From Andalucia godoyi (taxonomy: Eukaryota > Discoba > Jakobea > Jakobida > Andaluciidae), in assembly GCA_009859145.1 (NCBI GenBank), contig VRVR01000061.1, forward strand, positions 103,459-167,458: a stretch of 64,000 bases of DNA, in the 5' to 3' direction. A program made the translations under genes and the position numbers. Shown one piece after another: positions 39,611 to 48,585 of this stretch; the first letter of the stretch is position 1; every line of letters begins with the position of its first letter. The notes below the pieces were generated by a model, which did not search any database, had not been told where the DNA came from, and saw only the letters and a list, made by a program, of their open reading frames with translations.

Positions 39611-41833
39611 TTACAAGGCTTTCCATTCCTTATCGTCGACTTCAAATGCTGCCTCTGGGGGCACATACACGGTTCGAATCAACGTGTTTGTTCGTTCAAT
39701 CACAGACGACATGATGCCAGAAAATCGGTTTCGAGCTGAAGGCGATGCAGGGCCCGGTTCTGCTGCAGCGGCGCCCGAGGCAAGCCCGGTTCTCGAAGAC
39801 GTCTCCGAGAGCTCCGTGTCCGCATGGTTCACATTTCCATTCAAAGACGCCGGTCCATTGAAGTCCGCAGACGCAGCCGCAGAGCTGGCTGGCGAAGCGG
39901 AATTTGCAGCAAGCCTTTCGCTGATCAGAAACTCTGCCCGCGCAACGGCGCTTGCAACAGTGTCGAAAACAGACCTTTCTTTTTCAGGCAGCATGGAAAT
40001 GATGCCAGACTTGTGAAGCCCTTTCGTGACGGACTCGTTAACGCACGCCAACAGTAACTGCACCCTCAACTTGCCAAGCTTTTCAAGGAGAGTCTCCAGC
40101 GAATGCATGGCTTGAGAATCCATTTTGTTCATTGGGGATGCATCCAAGACAACGACGTAGTAAGGAGCGTCTTCGGTCAGCGTCTCACCAATGTCTGAAC
40201 TTGACAAGCGCTTCTTGCCGGACTCCAAGTCCTTTTTGGAAGCGTTTCGAGCATGATCGGCATTCAACACTGCCGAGTGCACCATGTTCAACATTAGGTC
40301 CTCAAAAACCGTTGCGTTGGCGAAGAAAACAGTCGATTCAATGCGCAAAATGAGCAAATGGGGAACGGAAACTGCTTCCGGAAACTTTCGCTGGTCCTTG
40401 AAGACATCGGAGTTTCCAACGCGTCCCAATACTGCAACGTACGGCCTTGTCGATCTCCAGATGACGACGATGACGGAGAGCGCAACGGAGGAAAAGATGC
40501 CATACTCAATTCCAATAATAAGAGTGCACAGGAATGCAAACAGCAGCACACAAAAGTCGGACTTGCAGTTCTTGTAGCAATACCTGGCTTCCTTCACGTC
40601 CAACAACGACGGAACGGCGGTCAGAATGATTGCTCCCAAAGCGGCGAGCGGCAGATGGTAGATCGTCGATGTCAGCAGCAGCAGGAAGATGACGACGCAC
40701 GACCATGTGCAGAGCGATCCGACGAGGGTTTGGGCGCCCGCAGTGAAATTGACGACTGTTCGTGCAAGAGCGCCGCCGGCCACAAAGCCCTGGCTGATGC
40801 CCGACAGCATCCCGGAAGTTCCAATCGCCACCAGTTCCTGGTTGCCATCGATTGCATAGCCAGCACGATACGCAACGGCACGACCAACAGAATACGATTC
40901 CATGAAGGCCACGAGACAGACGACAATTGACGAGGTGAAAATCTGTCCGATCTTGTTCGACGGAATGACCGATGTGTCGAGTCCAAGCGATGGCAAACCC
41001 GGGGCGACGTCTCCGACAATGTCGACGTCGTAGTCCTCTCCGAACCGGAAGTACCACGAGATGAGAATTCCGCTGACGACCAGCACGAGGGCTCCTGGGA
41101 ACCGTGGCTTGAACTTCTTGAGGCTTCCCAGAGTCACGACGCATGCGGTTCCGAACAAGAATGTGACGTAGTTTGTGTGCGGCAGCTGTTCGCAAATGTG
41201 GTAAAACGTCTGCCATGCGTACGGATACGACGAGATGTGGACTCCGAGGATGTACTTGATTTGGGAGAGCGCAATGATGATGCATGCCGCCGACGTGAAT
41301 CCCGAGATGACTGGCTTTCCAAGAAAATCCACGAGCACGCCTCCAAAGTGCGTGATTCCCATTGTGAACTGCATTGCGCCGGCGAAAATCGCGATGAGCG
41401 ACGCAATTGCACATTGCTCTGTGACGGAGTCGAATCCAACGAGCGCTAGAGCGGTATTTGTGACGAGCGACGCCAGTGGGATTGGGCCAACGGCCAGGTG
41501 CCGCGACGTGCCGAGGAAAAAGTACGTTGGAATCGACAGGAACGCAGTGTAGACCCCGACCAGTGGTGGCAGTCCCGCAATGAACGCGTACGCCATTGCA
41601 TTCGGGATGATCATCGCACCGACCGTCAGCCCCGCAAACACATCCTGCTTGAGATTCAGTCGCCAGTCTCGCTTTACGTATGCTGGAATCCACTTTCGAG
41701 AAGGGAAAAAATTCAGCACCGTCCGCACCGAAAAGTACGCCTGCGCCGCGATCTGCTCCAAGTACGACAGCGCCGACGTAGACCGAACCGTCGTCCCATC
41801 AATCTTTGCATGTGTCTCCTCCATCTCACTCAT
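39611..41833 (-). CDS. SulP/SLC26 anion transporter with STAS domain
   Basis: 740 aa from ATG 41833. The transport core has the SulP signature at the first TM pair (DVFAGLTVGAMIIPNAMAYA, FIAGLPPLVGVYTAFLSIPT, YFFLGTSRHLAVGPIPLASL) and about 12-14 membrane segments to residue about 480. The C-terminal STAS domain (about 495-655) is RIESTVFFANATVFEDLMLN, VVVLDASPMNKMDSQAMHSL and LLLACVNESVTKGLHKSG, with an inserted Lys-rich loop. Family members carry sulfate, oxalate, bicarbonate or chloride across the plasma or vacuolar membrane. The substrate is not assignable. (A long antisense frame at 40506-41693 is a shadow.). Confidence 0.95.
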   Translation of the reverse strand: MSEMEETHAKIDGTTVRSTSALSYLEQIAAQAYFSVRTVLNFFPSRKWIPAYVKRDWRLNLKQDVFAGLTVGAMIIPNAMAYAFIAGLPPLVGVYTAFLSIPTYFFLGTSRHLAVGPIPLASLVTNTALALVGFDSVTEQCAIASLIAIFAGAMQFTMGITHFGGVLVDFLGKPVISGFTSAACIIIALSQIKYILGVHISSYPYAWQTFYHICEQLPHTNYVTFLFGTACVVTLGSLKKFKPRFPGALVLVVSGILISWYFRFGEDYDVDIVGDVAPGLPSLGLDTSVIPSNKIGQIFTSSIVVCLVAFMESYSVGRAVAYRAGYAIDGNQELVAIGTSGMLSGISQGFVAGGALARTVVNFTAGAQTLVGSLCTWSCVVIFLLLLTSTIYHLPLAALGAIILTAVPSLLDVKEARYCYKNCKSDFCVLLFAFLCTLIIGIEYGIFSSVALSVIVVIWRSTRPYVAVLGRVGNSDVFKDQRKFPEAVSVPHLLILRIESTVFFANATVFEDLMLNMVHSAVLNADHARNASKKDLESGKKRLSSSDIGETLTEDAPYYVVVLDASPMNKMDSQAMHSLETLLEKLGKLRVQLLLACVNESVTKGLHKSGIISMLPEKERSVFDTVASAVARAEFLISERLAANSASPASSAAASADFNGPASLNGNVNHADTELSETSSRTGLASGAAAAEPGPASPSARNRFSGIMSSVIERTNTLIRTVYVPPEAAFEVDDKEWKAL

Positions 41834-42502
41834 TCCATAGCTCGCGTAGGCAGTCAGTCACTCCAAAAAACTACCCAAACCACTTGGTCACTCCGACAGA
41901 CGTGGGATCTAGAAGTGTATGAAAAATAATAATAATAATAATAATATCTACGTGATGAAGCAGCACAATCAAAAACAAAAAAAAAATAAAAAAAAATAAT
42001 AATAATACATATAGAAACTAAATAAATGCACAGGAAAATAAAATGATAGTCCACCAAAGCCAGGAAAGATAAGTGATAAAATGGGAAAAGGGCGTGAAAT
42101 CGACGAAAAGTGATTTGATATGCAGGAAAGAGCGGAGAGTCAGAGGGTCCGACGGGTCTGGAAAAAGACCGCTTGGCCCCGTAAAAGGAAGTGTACTGGC
42201 AGCAGGATGCTCTGAACTACGGTCAGGATTCAGCAAGCGCAGGCTTCCTTCCCTCCGAAATCGCAGCGGCTGTAAAAAACATTGTACTGTCCTTCTCCAG
42301 GTTGCCAACTGCGCCACATGTTCCTTGTGTGTCTCTCCTTCTCTTGTCTCGCACTATTTCTTCGTCTTTTTATGAATATGACTATGAACTATTATAATTA
42401 TTATCATTTTTTGAGTGTGTGTCAACTTCATTACAAAGAGGTTAGGTATTGAATTTCTCTTCACCGTCGGGTCGTCTTGGCGCTGTGGACTCAATTGCGC
42501 GA
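41834..42502. promoter_or_regulatory. Divergent intergenic region (SLC26 / SLC12)
   Basis: 669 bp between two ion-transporter genes read apart. It has an (AAT)n tract at 41930-41947 and A-rich sequence at 41970-42005. Transcription of the two transporters could be co-controlled; no element is identified. Confidence 0.4.
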
Positions 42503-45103
42503 ATGTCCGGATATGAAAAGTACGATGATGACGAAGCAGCGCTTGTGCACACGACGGCCTATTCAGACTCGCAGGAGCTGACTTCATTGCATCATCATGA
42601 TGGCGGAGGAGATAGAGGATCATCGTCATTTGGGGCGGGGGCAGCACAGGACGCGACAGTGAGACCGTCGCTTGCAAAGCTGCTTTCTGACAGCGCGGCT
42701 GATGTTCCGCCGTCGGCGTCGTACTACGAGACACTGGTAAGCGGGGGCGTTGGAGTGATTGTGAAAAAGTTTGGAACGTTCAACGGCGTGTTTGTGCGTT
42801 GTCTTGTGTCGATCTATGGTGTTTCCCTGTTCTTGCTGAACCACTTCTGCGTCGGGCAGGCAGGTTGGGGCTTGATGCTTGTGATCTTGCTGATTTCGTC
42901 GTTTGCGACCATCGTCACGACGTTCTCAGCTTCCGCGCTGTGCACAAACGGAAAGGTGCTCGGAGGTGGGCCGTACTACCTGGTGTCGCGATCCCTTGGA
43001 ATCGAGTTTGGCGCTGCACTGGGCATCATCTTCTTTCTTGCACAGGCAATTGCAGTGGCGCTGAACACCGTCGGTTTCGCCACGGCAATTGTGGATGTCA
43101 TTCCAGGAAATATCACACCTGGAGGAACTTGGGATGTTGCCGTCCTGGCTCTCATTTCCAACGTTCTCTGCTTCGTGTGCTGCTTGTTTGGCGTGTCATG
43201 GCTGAACAAGGTCAATTTGGTGCTGCTGATTCTCGTGTTCTTTGCCTTCATGGCAGTTCTCATCGGAATTTGGTCACACCATCCTGGATACATTCATGGG
43301 TTCACAGGTCTTTCAAACCAGTCGTTACGTGATAATTTCGGACCGCATTTCACCGATGGGTACAGCTTCTTCAAAGTCGCAGCAGTGTTTTTCCCGTCTG
43401 TCACAGGCATTCTGGCCGGGGCGACTGTCTCGGGAGAATTACGGGACCCTGCACGCTCCGTTCCGGTTGGCACATTGTCCGCGATCGGTGCGTCGTGCGT
43501 AACCTACATCATCCAATTCTTTTTTGTTGCTGCATGCGCCACCTCTGCCGCACTCTCGACAAATGTGAACTTCCTTGTGCAAATCTCAATTTGGACACCA
43601 CTCGTTATCGCAGGTATCTTTTCAGCATCAATCTCTTCGGCACTTGGGTTGCTTATGGGCGCACCGCGTATCCTCGTGGCGACGATCAAAGACAAGATGT
43701 TTCCGTTCTTGGAGTTTTTTGCAAAGACAGACAAGAAGGGCGATCCAATCTATGGCTATGTCCTCACCCTCTTCATCGCGTGCTTGTTTTCGATTGCCGG
43801 TGATTTGAACTTCATTGCTGCAATTGTTACAAACATGTACCTGCTTGTCTATACAATTATCAACTATGCCTGTTTTGCAGCGTCGTTTTCTCGATCTCCT
43901 GGCTGGCGTCCTGGTTTCCGCTATTATAATATGTGGGTTGCGCTTGCTGGATCGCTGTTCTGCGTCGTGCTGATGTTCTTCATGGACTACATCTCTGCGA
44001 TTATCATCGTGGGTCTTGGAGTGGTTTCGTACAAGTATGCAGAGTATCGCGCAGGAAAGGCAGGAGTGCGGCTAGGTGGCGCAGGAGAAGCGTGGCTGTA
44101 TCGTCAGACGGTGAAGACTCTCCGACAGCTGCAAACCGACACTTCCGACAGCATCAAGACGTACCGGCCACAGTTGTTCATCGTCGAGAACAATGTGTCT
44201 CCAGACGACATGGATGCGTACATTCGTCTCGTCGCGTACTTTTACAAGAGCCGTGCTCTCATCATGCGTGGTCGTGTGTACCTTGGCGATCCGATTGACC
44301 AGGAATTGCGCGCAACGATCACGCGTCAGCGAGAAAAGGAGCTCTTACACTTGTCCTGGAAGCACGATATTATTTTTGGCACACATGCCATTGCGCCTTC
44401 CATCCGTACCGGCCTGACGTACATGCTTCAAAATTCCGGGGTCGGCAAGGTGCGGCCCAACGTTGTTGTGTTCCATATGCCACCAAGCTCTGCAGTCCCG
44501 TCTGGGGACAATACTGTGTCTCCCCAGCGGCTGTTCGTCCAGTGCGTCCGCGATGCGCTGCAGTCTGGGTTTGCAGTTTCTGTTATTGCCAATTCCGCAG
44601 TGCTGACTTCCGACGCTGCAGGATGGTTTCCGAAACAAAAATTCATGGGCGACATCCAAGTGCACTGGCTTGCGGACGACGGCGGGCTCACTGCGCTGCT
44701 ACCGTACCTCCTGCACGAGTCGTCGTTTTGGAAGAAGACGTCGAAACTGGCATATTTTGTGCCTCTGGAGCAAGAGGACGCCAGCAGTCAGATGGCGCGG
44801 TTGCTGGCGGTGATGCGTGTAGAGGGGAGTACAAACCCGCTGTCCAGGTCCGTGGCACCCAGCACCGAAGTTCCACTGGCGTACCGATCACACCCCTTTG
44901 CTTTCTATGCAGCGAGTGTGAAGACAAATGCGTCCCACGGTGGCATGGCGTTCGTGTCGCTTCCTGTTCCGAACATGGAAGCTGCCTCCGACGACAAGGC
45001 TGCAGAAGACTACTGCCAATTCCTTCGGGTCTTGTCATCGGCCAGAGTTGCCACCGTGTTTGTTCGCGGTAGCCAGCAGAACGTTCTGACCCCGTATCTC
45101 TAA
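42503..45103 (+). CDS. SLC12-type cation-chloride cotransporter
   Basis: 866 aa from ATG 42503 (MSGYEKYDDDEAAL); upstream in-frame codons have no ATG. The APC-superfamily core carries CCC family blocks: KKFGTFNGVFVRCLVSIYGV, GKVLGGGPYYLVSRSLGIEF, TGILAGATVSGELRDPARSV with PVGTLSAIGASCVTYI, and ISSALGLLMGAPRILVATIK. About 12 TM segments run to residue about 530. A long soluble C-terminal domain (about 540-866) includes TWLYRQTVKTLRQL-type and VRVEGSTNPLSRS-type pieces typical of SLC12A9/KCC-like members. The family couples K+/Na+ to Cl- movement for volume and ion balance. The exact ion coupling is unknown. Confidence 0.93.
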   Translation: MSGYEKYDDDEAALVHTTAYSDSQELTSLHHHDGGGDRGSSSFGAGAAQDATVRPSLAKLLSDSAADVPPSASYYETLVSGGVGVIVKKFGTFNGVFVRCLVSIYGVSLFLLNHFCVGQAGWGLMLVILLISSFATIVTTFSASALCTNGKVLGGGPYYLVSRSLGIEFGAALGIIFFLAQAIAVALNTVGFATAIVDVIPGNITPGGTWDVAVLALISNVLCFVCCLFGVSWLNKVNLVLLILVFFAFMAVLIGIWSHHPGYIHGFTGLSNQSLRDNFGPHFTDGYSFFKVAAVFFPSVTGILAGATVSGELRDPARSVPVGTLSAIGASCVTYIIQFFFVAACATSAALSTNVNFLVQISIWTPLVIAGIFSASISSALGLLMGAPRILVATIKDKMFPFLEFFAKTDKKGDPIYGYVLTLFIACLFSIAGDLNFIAAIVTNMYLLVYTIINYACFAASFSRSPGWRPGFRYYNMWVALAGSLFCVVLMFFMDYISAIIIVGLGVVSYKYAEYRAGKAGVRLGGAGEAWLYRQTVKTLRQLQTDTSDSIKTYRPQLFIVENNVSPDDMDAYIRLVAYFYKSRALIMRGRVYLGDPIDQELRATITRQREKELLHLSWKHDIIFGTHAIAPSIRTGLTYMLQNSGVGKVRPNVVVFHMPPSSAVPSGDNTVSPQRLFVQCVRDALQSGFAVSVIANSAVLTSDAAGWFPKQKFMGDIQVHWLADDGGLTALLPYLLHESSFWKKTSKLAYFVPLEQEDASSQMARLLAVMRVEGSTNPLSRSVAPSTEVPLAYRSHPFAFYAASVKTNASHGGMAFVSLPVPNMEAASDDKAAEDYCQFLRVLSSARVATVFVRGSQQNVLTPYL

Positions 45104-45473
45104 GGATCCTTGGGGCCCGTGTGGCGAGCTGTCGTAGATGCGAATTCAAGAAGACAGATCGAGAATAAAGAGGAGAGAGCCTTTCTGTTTTCGTTTTAAT
45201 TTTTTTTTGTGTGACGTTGCATCAATTGAAGCAGTCATGGCCAAAGTGTTTTTCCCCTCTCGAACGCACCCTCGTCTGCTTTGTGCCTTGTCCGAGGTTC
45301 CATCGATTTCCTTTCCTAATCTTTTCGTCTGTTCCTATTGCTTCGTATGTGTAGATTTTCTTGCGTTGGTTAGCAAACAACAGTCTTTTTTTATTGCGCA
45401 CTGGGTAGGTGTCATCGCGAAGTGGACAAGACAAGGAAAGGACAGGAAAGCAATAGAAAAAGGACAGAAAAGG
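45104..45473. other. Leader of SRP54 with in-frame upstream ATGs
   Basis: The stretch is open in the SRP54 frame for 112 codons and has ATGs at 45138 and 45237. Neither gives sequence like known SRP54. I treat it as 5' leader or promoter; a leader intron is possible. Confidence 0.4.
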
Positions 45474-46988
45474 ATGGTACTCTCGGAGCTGGGATCGCGG
45501 CTTACAGGCGCTCTTCGCAAGATGGCGAATGCGACGGTCATTGACGATGCAGTAGTGGATGCTACGATCAAGGAGGTGTGTACTGCACTGCTTGAGGCCG
45601 ACGTGAACATTGCGCTTGTAGCTCAGCTGAAGCGGGCGGTGAAGCAGACGGTGACTACAGAAGGTGCTCTTCCGGGAATTAACAAGCGAAAACTGATCCA
45701 CCGTGCGATTTTTGACCAGCTGTGTGCGCTTTTGGACCCGAAGTCGAAGCCGTTTGCTCCAAAGAAGGGGAGTGCGAACATCATCATGTTTGTTGGGTTG
45801 CAGGGAGCAGGAAAGACGACGACGGTTACGAAGCTGGCGTACTACTATGCGAGAAAAGGGTGGAAAGTAGGGTTGGTGTGCGCAGATACGTTTCGAGCCG
45901 GTGCATTTGATCAGTTGAAACAGAACGCTGCAAAGGCCAAAGTCCCGTTTTATGGATCACATACGGAGACTGATCCTGTGAAGATTGCACATGACGGTGT
46001 GGCAAAGTTCAAGAAGGAAGGGTTTGAGATCATTATCGTCGACACCTCTGGCCGACACAAGCAGGAGAAGGCGCTTTTTGACGAGATGCAGCAAGTGTAC
46101 CTAGCTGTCAAGCCACAGGATGTAGTCTTCGTCCTGGATGCATCCATTGGCCAGGCTGCTGCAGCACAGGCGTCGGCGTTCAAGGACCAAGTCAAGCTTG
46201 GCTCTGTTGTGATCACAAAGTTGGATGGTCATGCGAAGGGCGGCGGTGCGCTGAGCGCGGTTGCGCAGACAGGGTGCCCGATTACGTTTATTGGAACTGG
46301 TGAGCACATGTATGACATGCAGTCGTTTGATACACAAAGCTTCGTGCGGAGATTACTTGGTCTTGGGGATCTCAAGGGACTTGTGGACGTCGTCAAGGAT
46401 GTCGGACTGGACCAGCAGACGGAGCTCATGGAGAGGCTGCAGCAGGGCGTGTTTACACTTCGTGACATGCGAGACCAGCTGACCAACGTCATGAAGGCCG
46501 GGCCGATTTCCAACATTATGAGCATGATCCCCGGAATGTCAGCCGATCTCTTCCCGGCCGGTCGAGAGCAGGAAGGGCAGGCGAGGATTAAGCGTTTCTT
46601 GTACATTATGGACTCTATGACAGATGAGGAGCTCGATTCAAAGGATGTAGCGAAGCTGATGACGGCTTCCAGAATAGAGCGCATTGCGCGAGGGGCGGGG
46701 CGACACATCCGCGAAGCGCAGGAACTGATGGAAATGTTCAAGCAATTCCAAAAAGCCATCTCCAAGATGAAGAACCTCAAGATGCCCGGAATGGGAGCAG
46801 GTGGACCACGAATGGGAGCCGGAGGAATGCCGTCACAGGCCCAAATGAATGCACTGTCGCAAATGATTGATCCGAGGATGTTGCAGCAAATGGGTGGCAT
46901 GCAAGGAATTCAGTCAATGATGAAGCAGTTTTCCGGTATGGATCTCGGAGCTCTGGGTGGAATGTTGCCAGGATTTGGCAAGCGGTAG
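45474..46988 (+). CDS. SRP54: Signal recognition particle 54 kDa subunit
   Basis: 504 aa from ATG 45474, where the protein begins MVLSELGSRLTGALRKM like eukaryotic SRP54. The N domain is followed by the G domain with MFVGLQGAGKTTTVTKLAYY (P-loop), CADTFRAGAFDQLKQNA, IIIVDTSGRHKQEKALFDEM, VLDASIGQAA, SVVITKLDGHAKGGGALSAV and TFIGTGEHMYD. The C-terminal M domain is Met/Gly-rich (MKAGPISNIMSMIPGMSADL; MPGMGAGGPRMGAGGMP), with the RNA and signal-binding helices (ELDSKDVAKLMTASRIERIA). It recognises signal sequences and targets ribosomes to the ER. Confidence 0.97.
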   Translation: MVLSELGSRLTGALRKMANATVIDDAVVDATIKEVCTALLEADVNIALVAQLKRAVKQTVTTEGALPGINKRKLIHRAIFDQLCALLDPKSKPFAPKKGSANIIMFVGLQGAGKTTTVTKLAYYYARKGWKVGLVCADTFRAGAFDQLKQNAAKAKVPFYGSHTETDPVKIAHDGVAKFKKEGFEIIIVDTSGRHKQEKALFDEMQQVYLAVKPQDVVFVLDASIGQAAAAQASAFKDQVKLGSVVITKLDGHAKGGGALSAVAQTGCPITFIGTGEHMYDMQSFDTQSFVRRLLGLGDLKGLVDVVKDVGLDQQTELMERLQQGVFTLRDMRDQLTNVMKAGPISNIMSMIPGMSADLFPAGREQEGQARIKRFLYIMDSMTDEELDSKDVAKLMTASRIERIARGAGRHIREAQELMEMFKQFQKAISKMKNLKMPGMGAGGPRMGAGGMPSQAQMNALSQMIDPRMLQQMGGMQGIQSMMKQFSGMDLGALGGMLPGFGKR

Positions 46989-47181
46989 TCTGTTCTCATT
47001 CGCGTTTAAAAAAAATAATGTTGTTTATCGTCGTTAGATTGCGTCTATATTCAAAAAAATAATAAATAACAATAATAAATAATCAGTACTGCCCTCCAAC
47101 CCAATGCATCACCGCCGAATATTTCATTGCTGCGTGTGGGGAAATGCAGTCAACGGAATCCCAGCTTCTCAAAGTCGCACT
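46989..47181. other. AT-rich spacer after SRP54
   Basis: Has AAT-rich sequence at 47045-47085. No gene is seen; it leads directly to the Fanzor copy B left end. Confidence 0.4.
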
Positions 47182-47555
47182 TAACACGTCATTGTCATGC
47201 ATTCGGAAGTATACGTAAACAGACATGGTCAATACTGGCCAACACTAGCACGTTTGTTTCACAGGAATTCGTGATACAGGGCCTCCTAGGTCCCGCAGAC
47301 CTCCTAAGAGACCACGTGTCACTACGCCTGCTGCTAGGGCCGTCAGAATCAAAATGCACCCTTCTCAGGAACAACGTGTCACGCTGAGAAAGTGGCTCAC
47401 CGATTGATCGAGATTGGGAACGGAGCGCGGGAACATTTATCTGAAGAGCGCCGTGAGGCGTGTTGGGGCCTATCCCCTTCGCGGCAACGGGATGCAAGAT
47501 TGAATATGCATGTCTATTCGTATACATATGCATGTTCAGTGTATAATGTAGACGT
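47182..47555 (+). mobile_element. Internally deleted Fanzor-derived element, copy B
   Basis: 374 bp, clearly homologous to copy A over both ends and most of the interior. It is shorter because about 165 bp after the block ACACTAGCACGTTTG are missing (direct joining of GAATTCGTG to ATACAGGGCC). It encodes AVRIKMHPSQEQRVTLRKWL-type sequence (47334-47406), then, one frame away, a GNGAREHLSEERREACWG-like stretch that aligns to the DRDWNGARNIYLKKAGKAC motif of copy C. It retains the conserved 3' hairpin and GTGTATAATGTAGACGT end. The differences from copy A are scattered substitutions and small indels, so this is an old element rather than a recent insertion. Confidence 0.65.
47506..47533 (+). repeat. 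3'-end hairpin of Fanzor copy B
   Basis: ATGCATGT (47506-47513) and ACATATGCAT (47524-47533) pair with one small bulge, matching the position of the hairpins in copies A and C. Confidence 0.5.
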
Positions 47556-48585
47556 CCACGTGGTCAACGAAGAACTGTTTGCACGCACTTTACAGCAGTG
47601 CAGGACCGGATACCCCGAGAGGACAGAAAGAAAGGCTGCGATGATGTCTCGATCCACAAACCCCAAGGGTACGCATGCCCACCAAGCCCCGAATGTTGAG
47701 CAGACTCGGTTTTTCTGCGATTTGCTGGCGAAGGAGGCCGCTGCAAATCCCTGTGGAGAAAGACCGGTACGGCTTGAGCGCATAGCGCATCAGAGAAGCC
47801 CGCTCGGGGAATCCGTACCATGGCCGAAAGAACTACGCAGGTGAGTTTTTCGAGCGCAATGGTGTCAATCTGCATTCCCCGTTGCGCACCGCGGAGAACA
47901 ATCATCATGCGCAGTACTACACAGTCAACGATCTTTTCTTTGCCGGGCGCTCCTCTCGGCCCTTTGAGATTCCTTCGATGTCCGTACTGGTGCCCAGCCA
48001 AAGTCCTTCAGCAACGGCAGATACTGGCCATCAGTCCGACATAATCCCCCATCATGCACTTGTTCAAATACAGCGGGAGTCCAGAGGAATCGCCTCCCTT
48101 TCGCGTCCCGGGACATCTGCACACATCGACGTCTGCACAGACCCAATGACCGTCTACCGCTCTCGGCTGCCCTGAGTCTTTGCTCCTGCTCCTGCCTTTA
48201 CCGTTCTTGTCCTATTCATCGAGGAAAAATAACCACAAAAAACAAAAACCAAAAAACCAAAAAAAAACAAAAACCAAAAACATATTTGTGCACTGCACAC
48301 AATACACGTGTGTGTGTGTGTGTGTGGTGCCATCCTGAATACGGAAGAGACCATGTCTCTCTCTATTCTACTCTTCTGCTGCGACCCGAAGTTTTTTCAT
48401 GCCCAAGCAGCAGCCACACAAGTCACCACTGGCTACAAAAGTCACACAGCTCGCAGAAATGCACCTTTCATCACGACGGATCATCCTCCCGCCCCCAACC
48501 CGAGATTCCATCCTCCGTCGTTGTTTTATCCCGCTTATTGTCATGCATTACCACTGTTGTTCTAAATTAAAGCTATCAAATCGTC
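47556..48585. other. Unassigned spacer with one protein-like frame
   Basis: Adjacent to copy B lies an open frame (ATG 47641 to 47844, 67 aa; in frame back to about 47560) with NVEQTRFFCDLLAKEAAANP. It could be a Myb/SANT-like or other transposon remnant, but evidence is weak and the frame breaks after 47844. A second frame (47882-48175) holds HHAQYYTVNDLFFAGRSSRP. The rest has A-rich sequence (48228-48285) and a (GT)n run (48308-48326). No confident gene. Confidence 0.35.

Noticed and set aside
39655-39690. GGTTCGAATC block resembling a tRNA T arm
   Set aside because: It lies inside the SLC26 coding sequence and no acceptor or anticodon stem surrounds it.
40506-41693. 395-codon minus-strand frame
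   Set aside because: It overlaps the SLC26 gene in another frame of the same strand; Arg/His/Cys-rich composition typical of a shadow frame.
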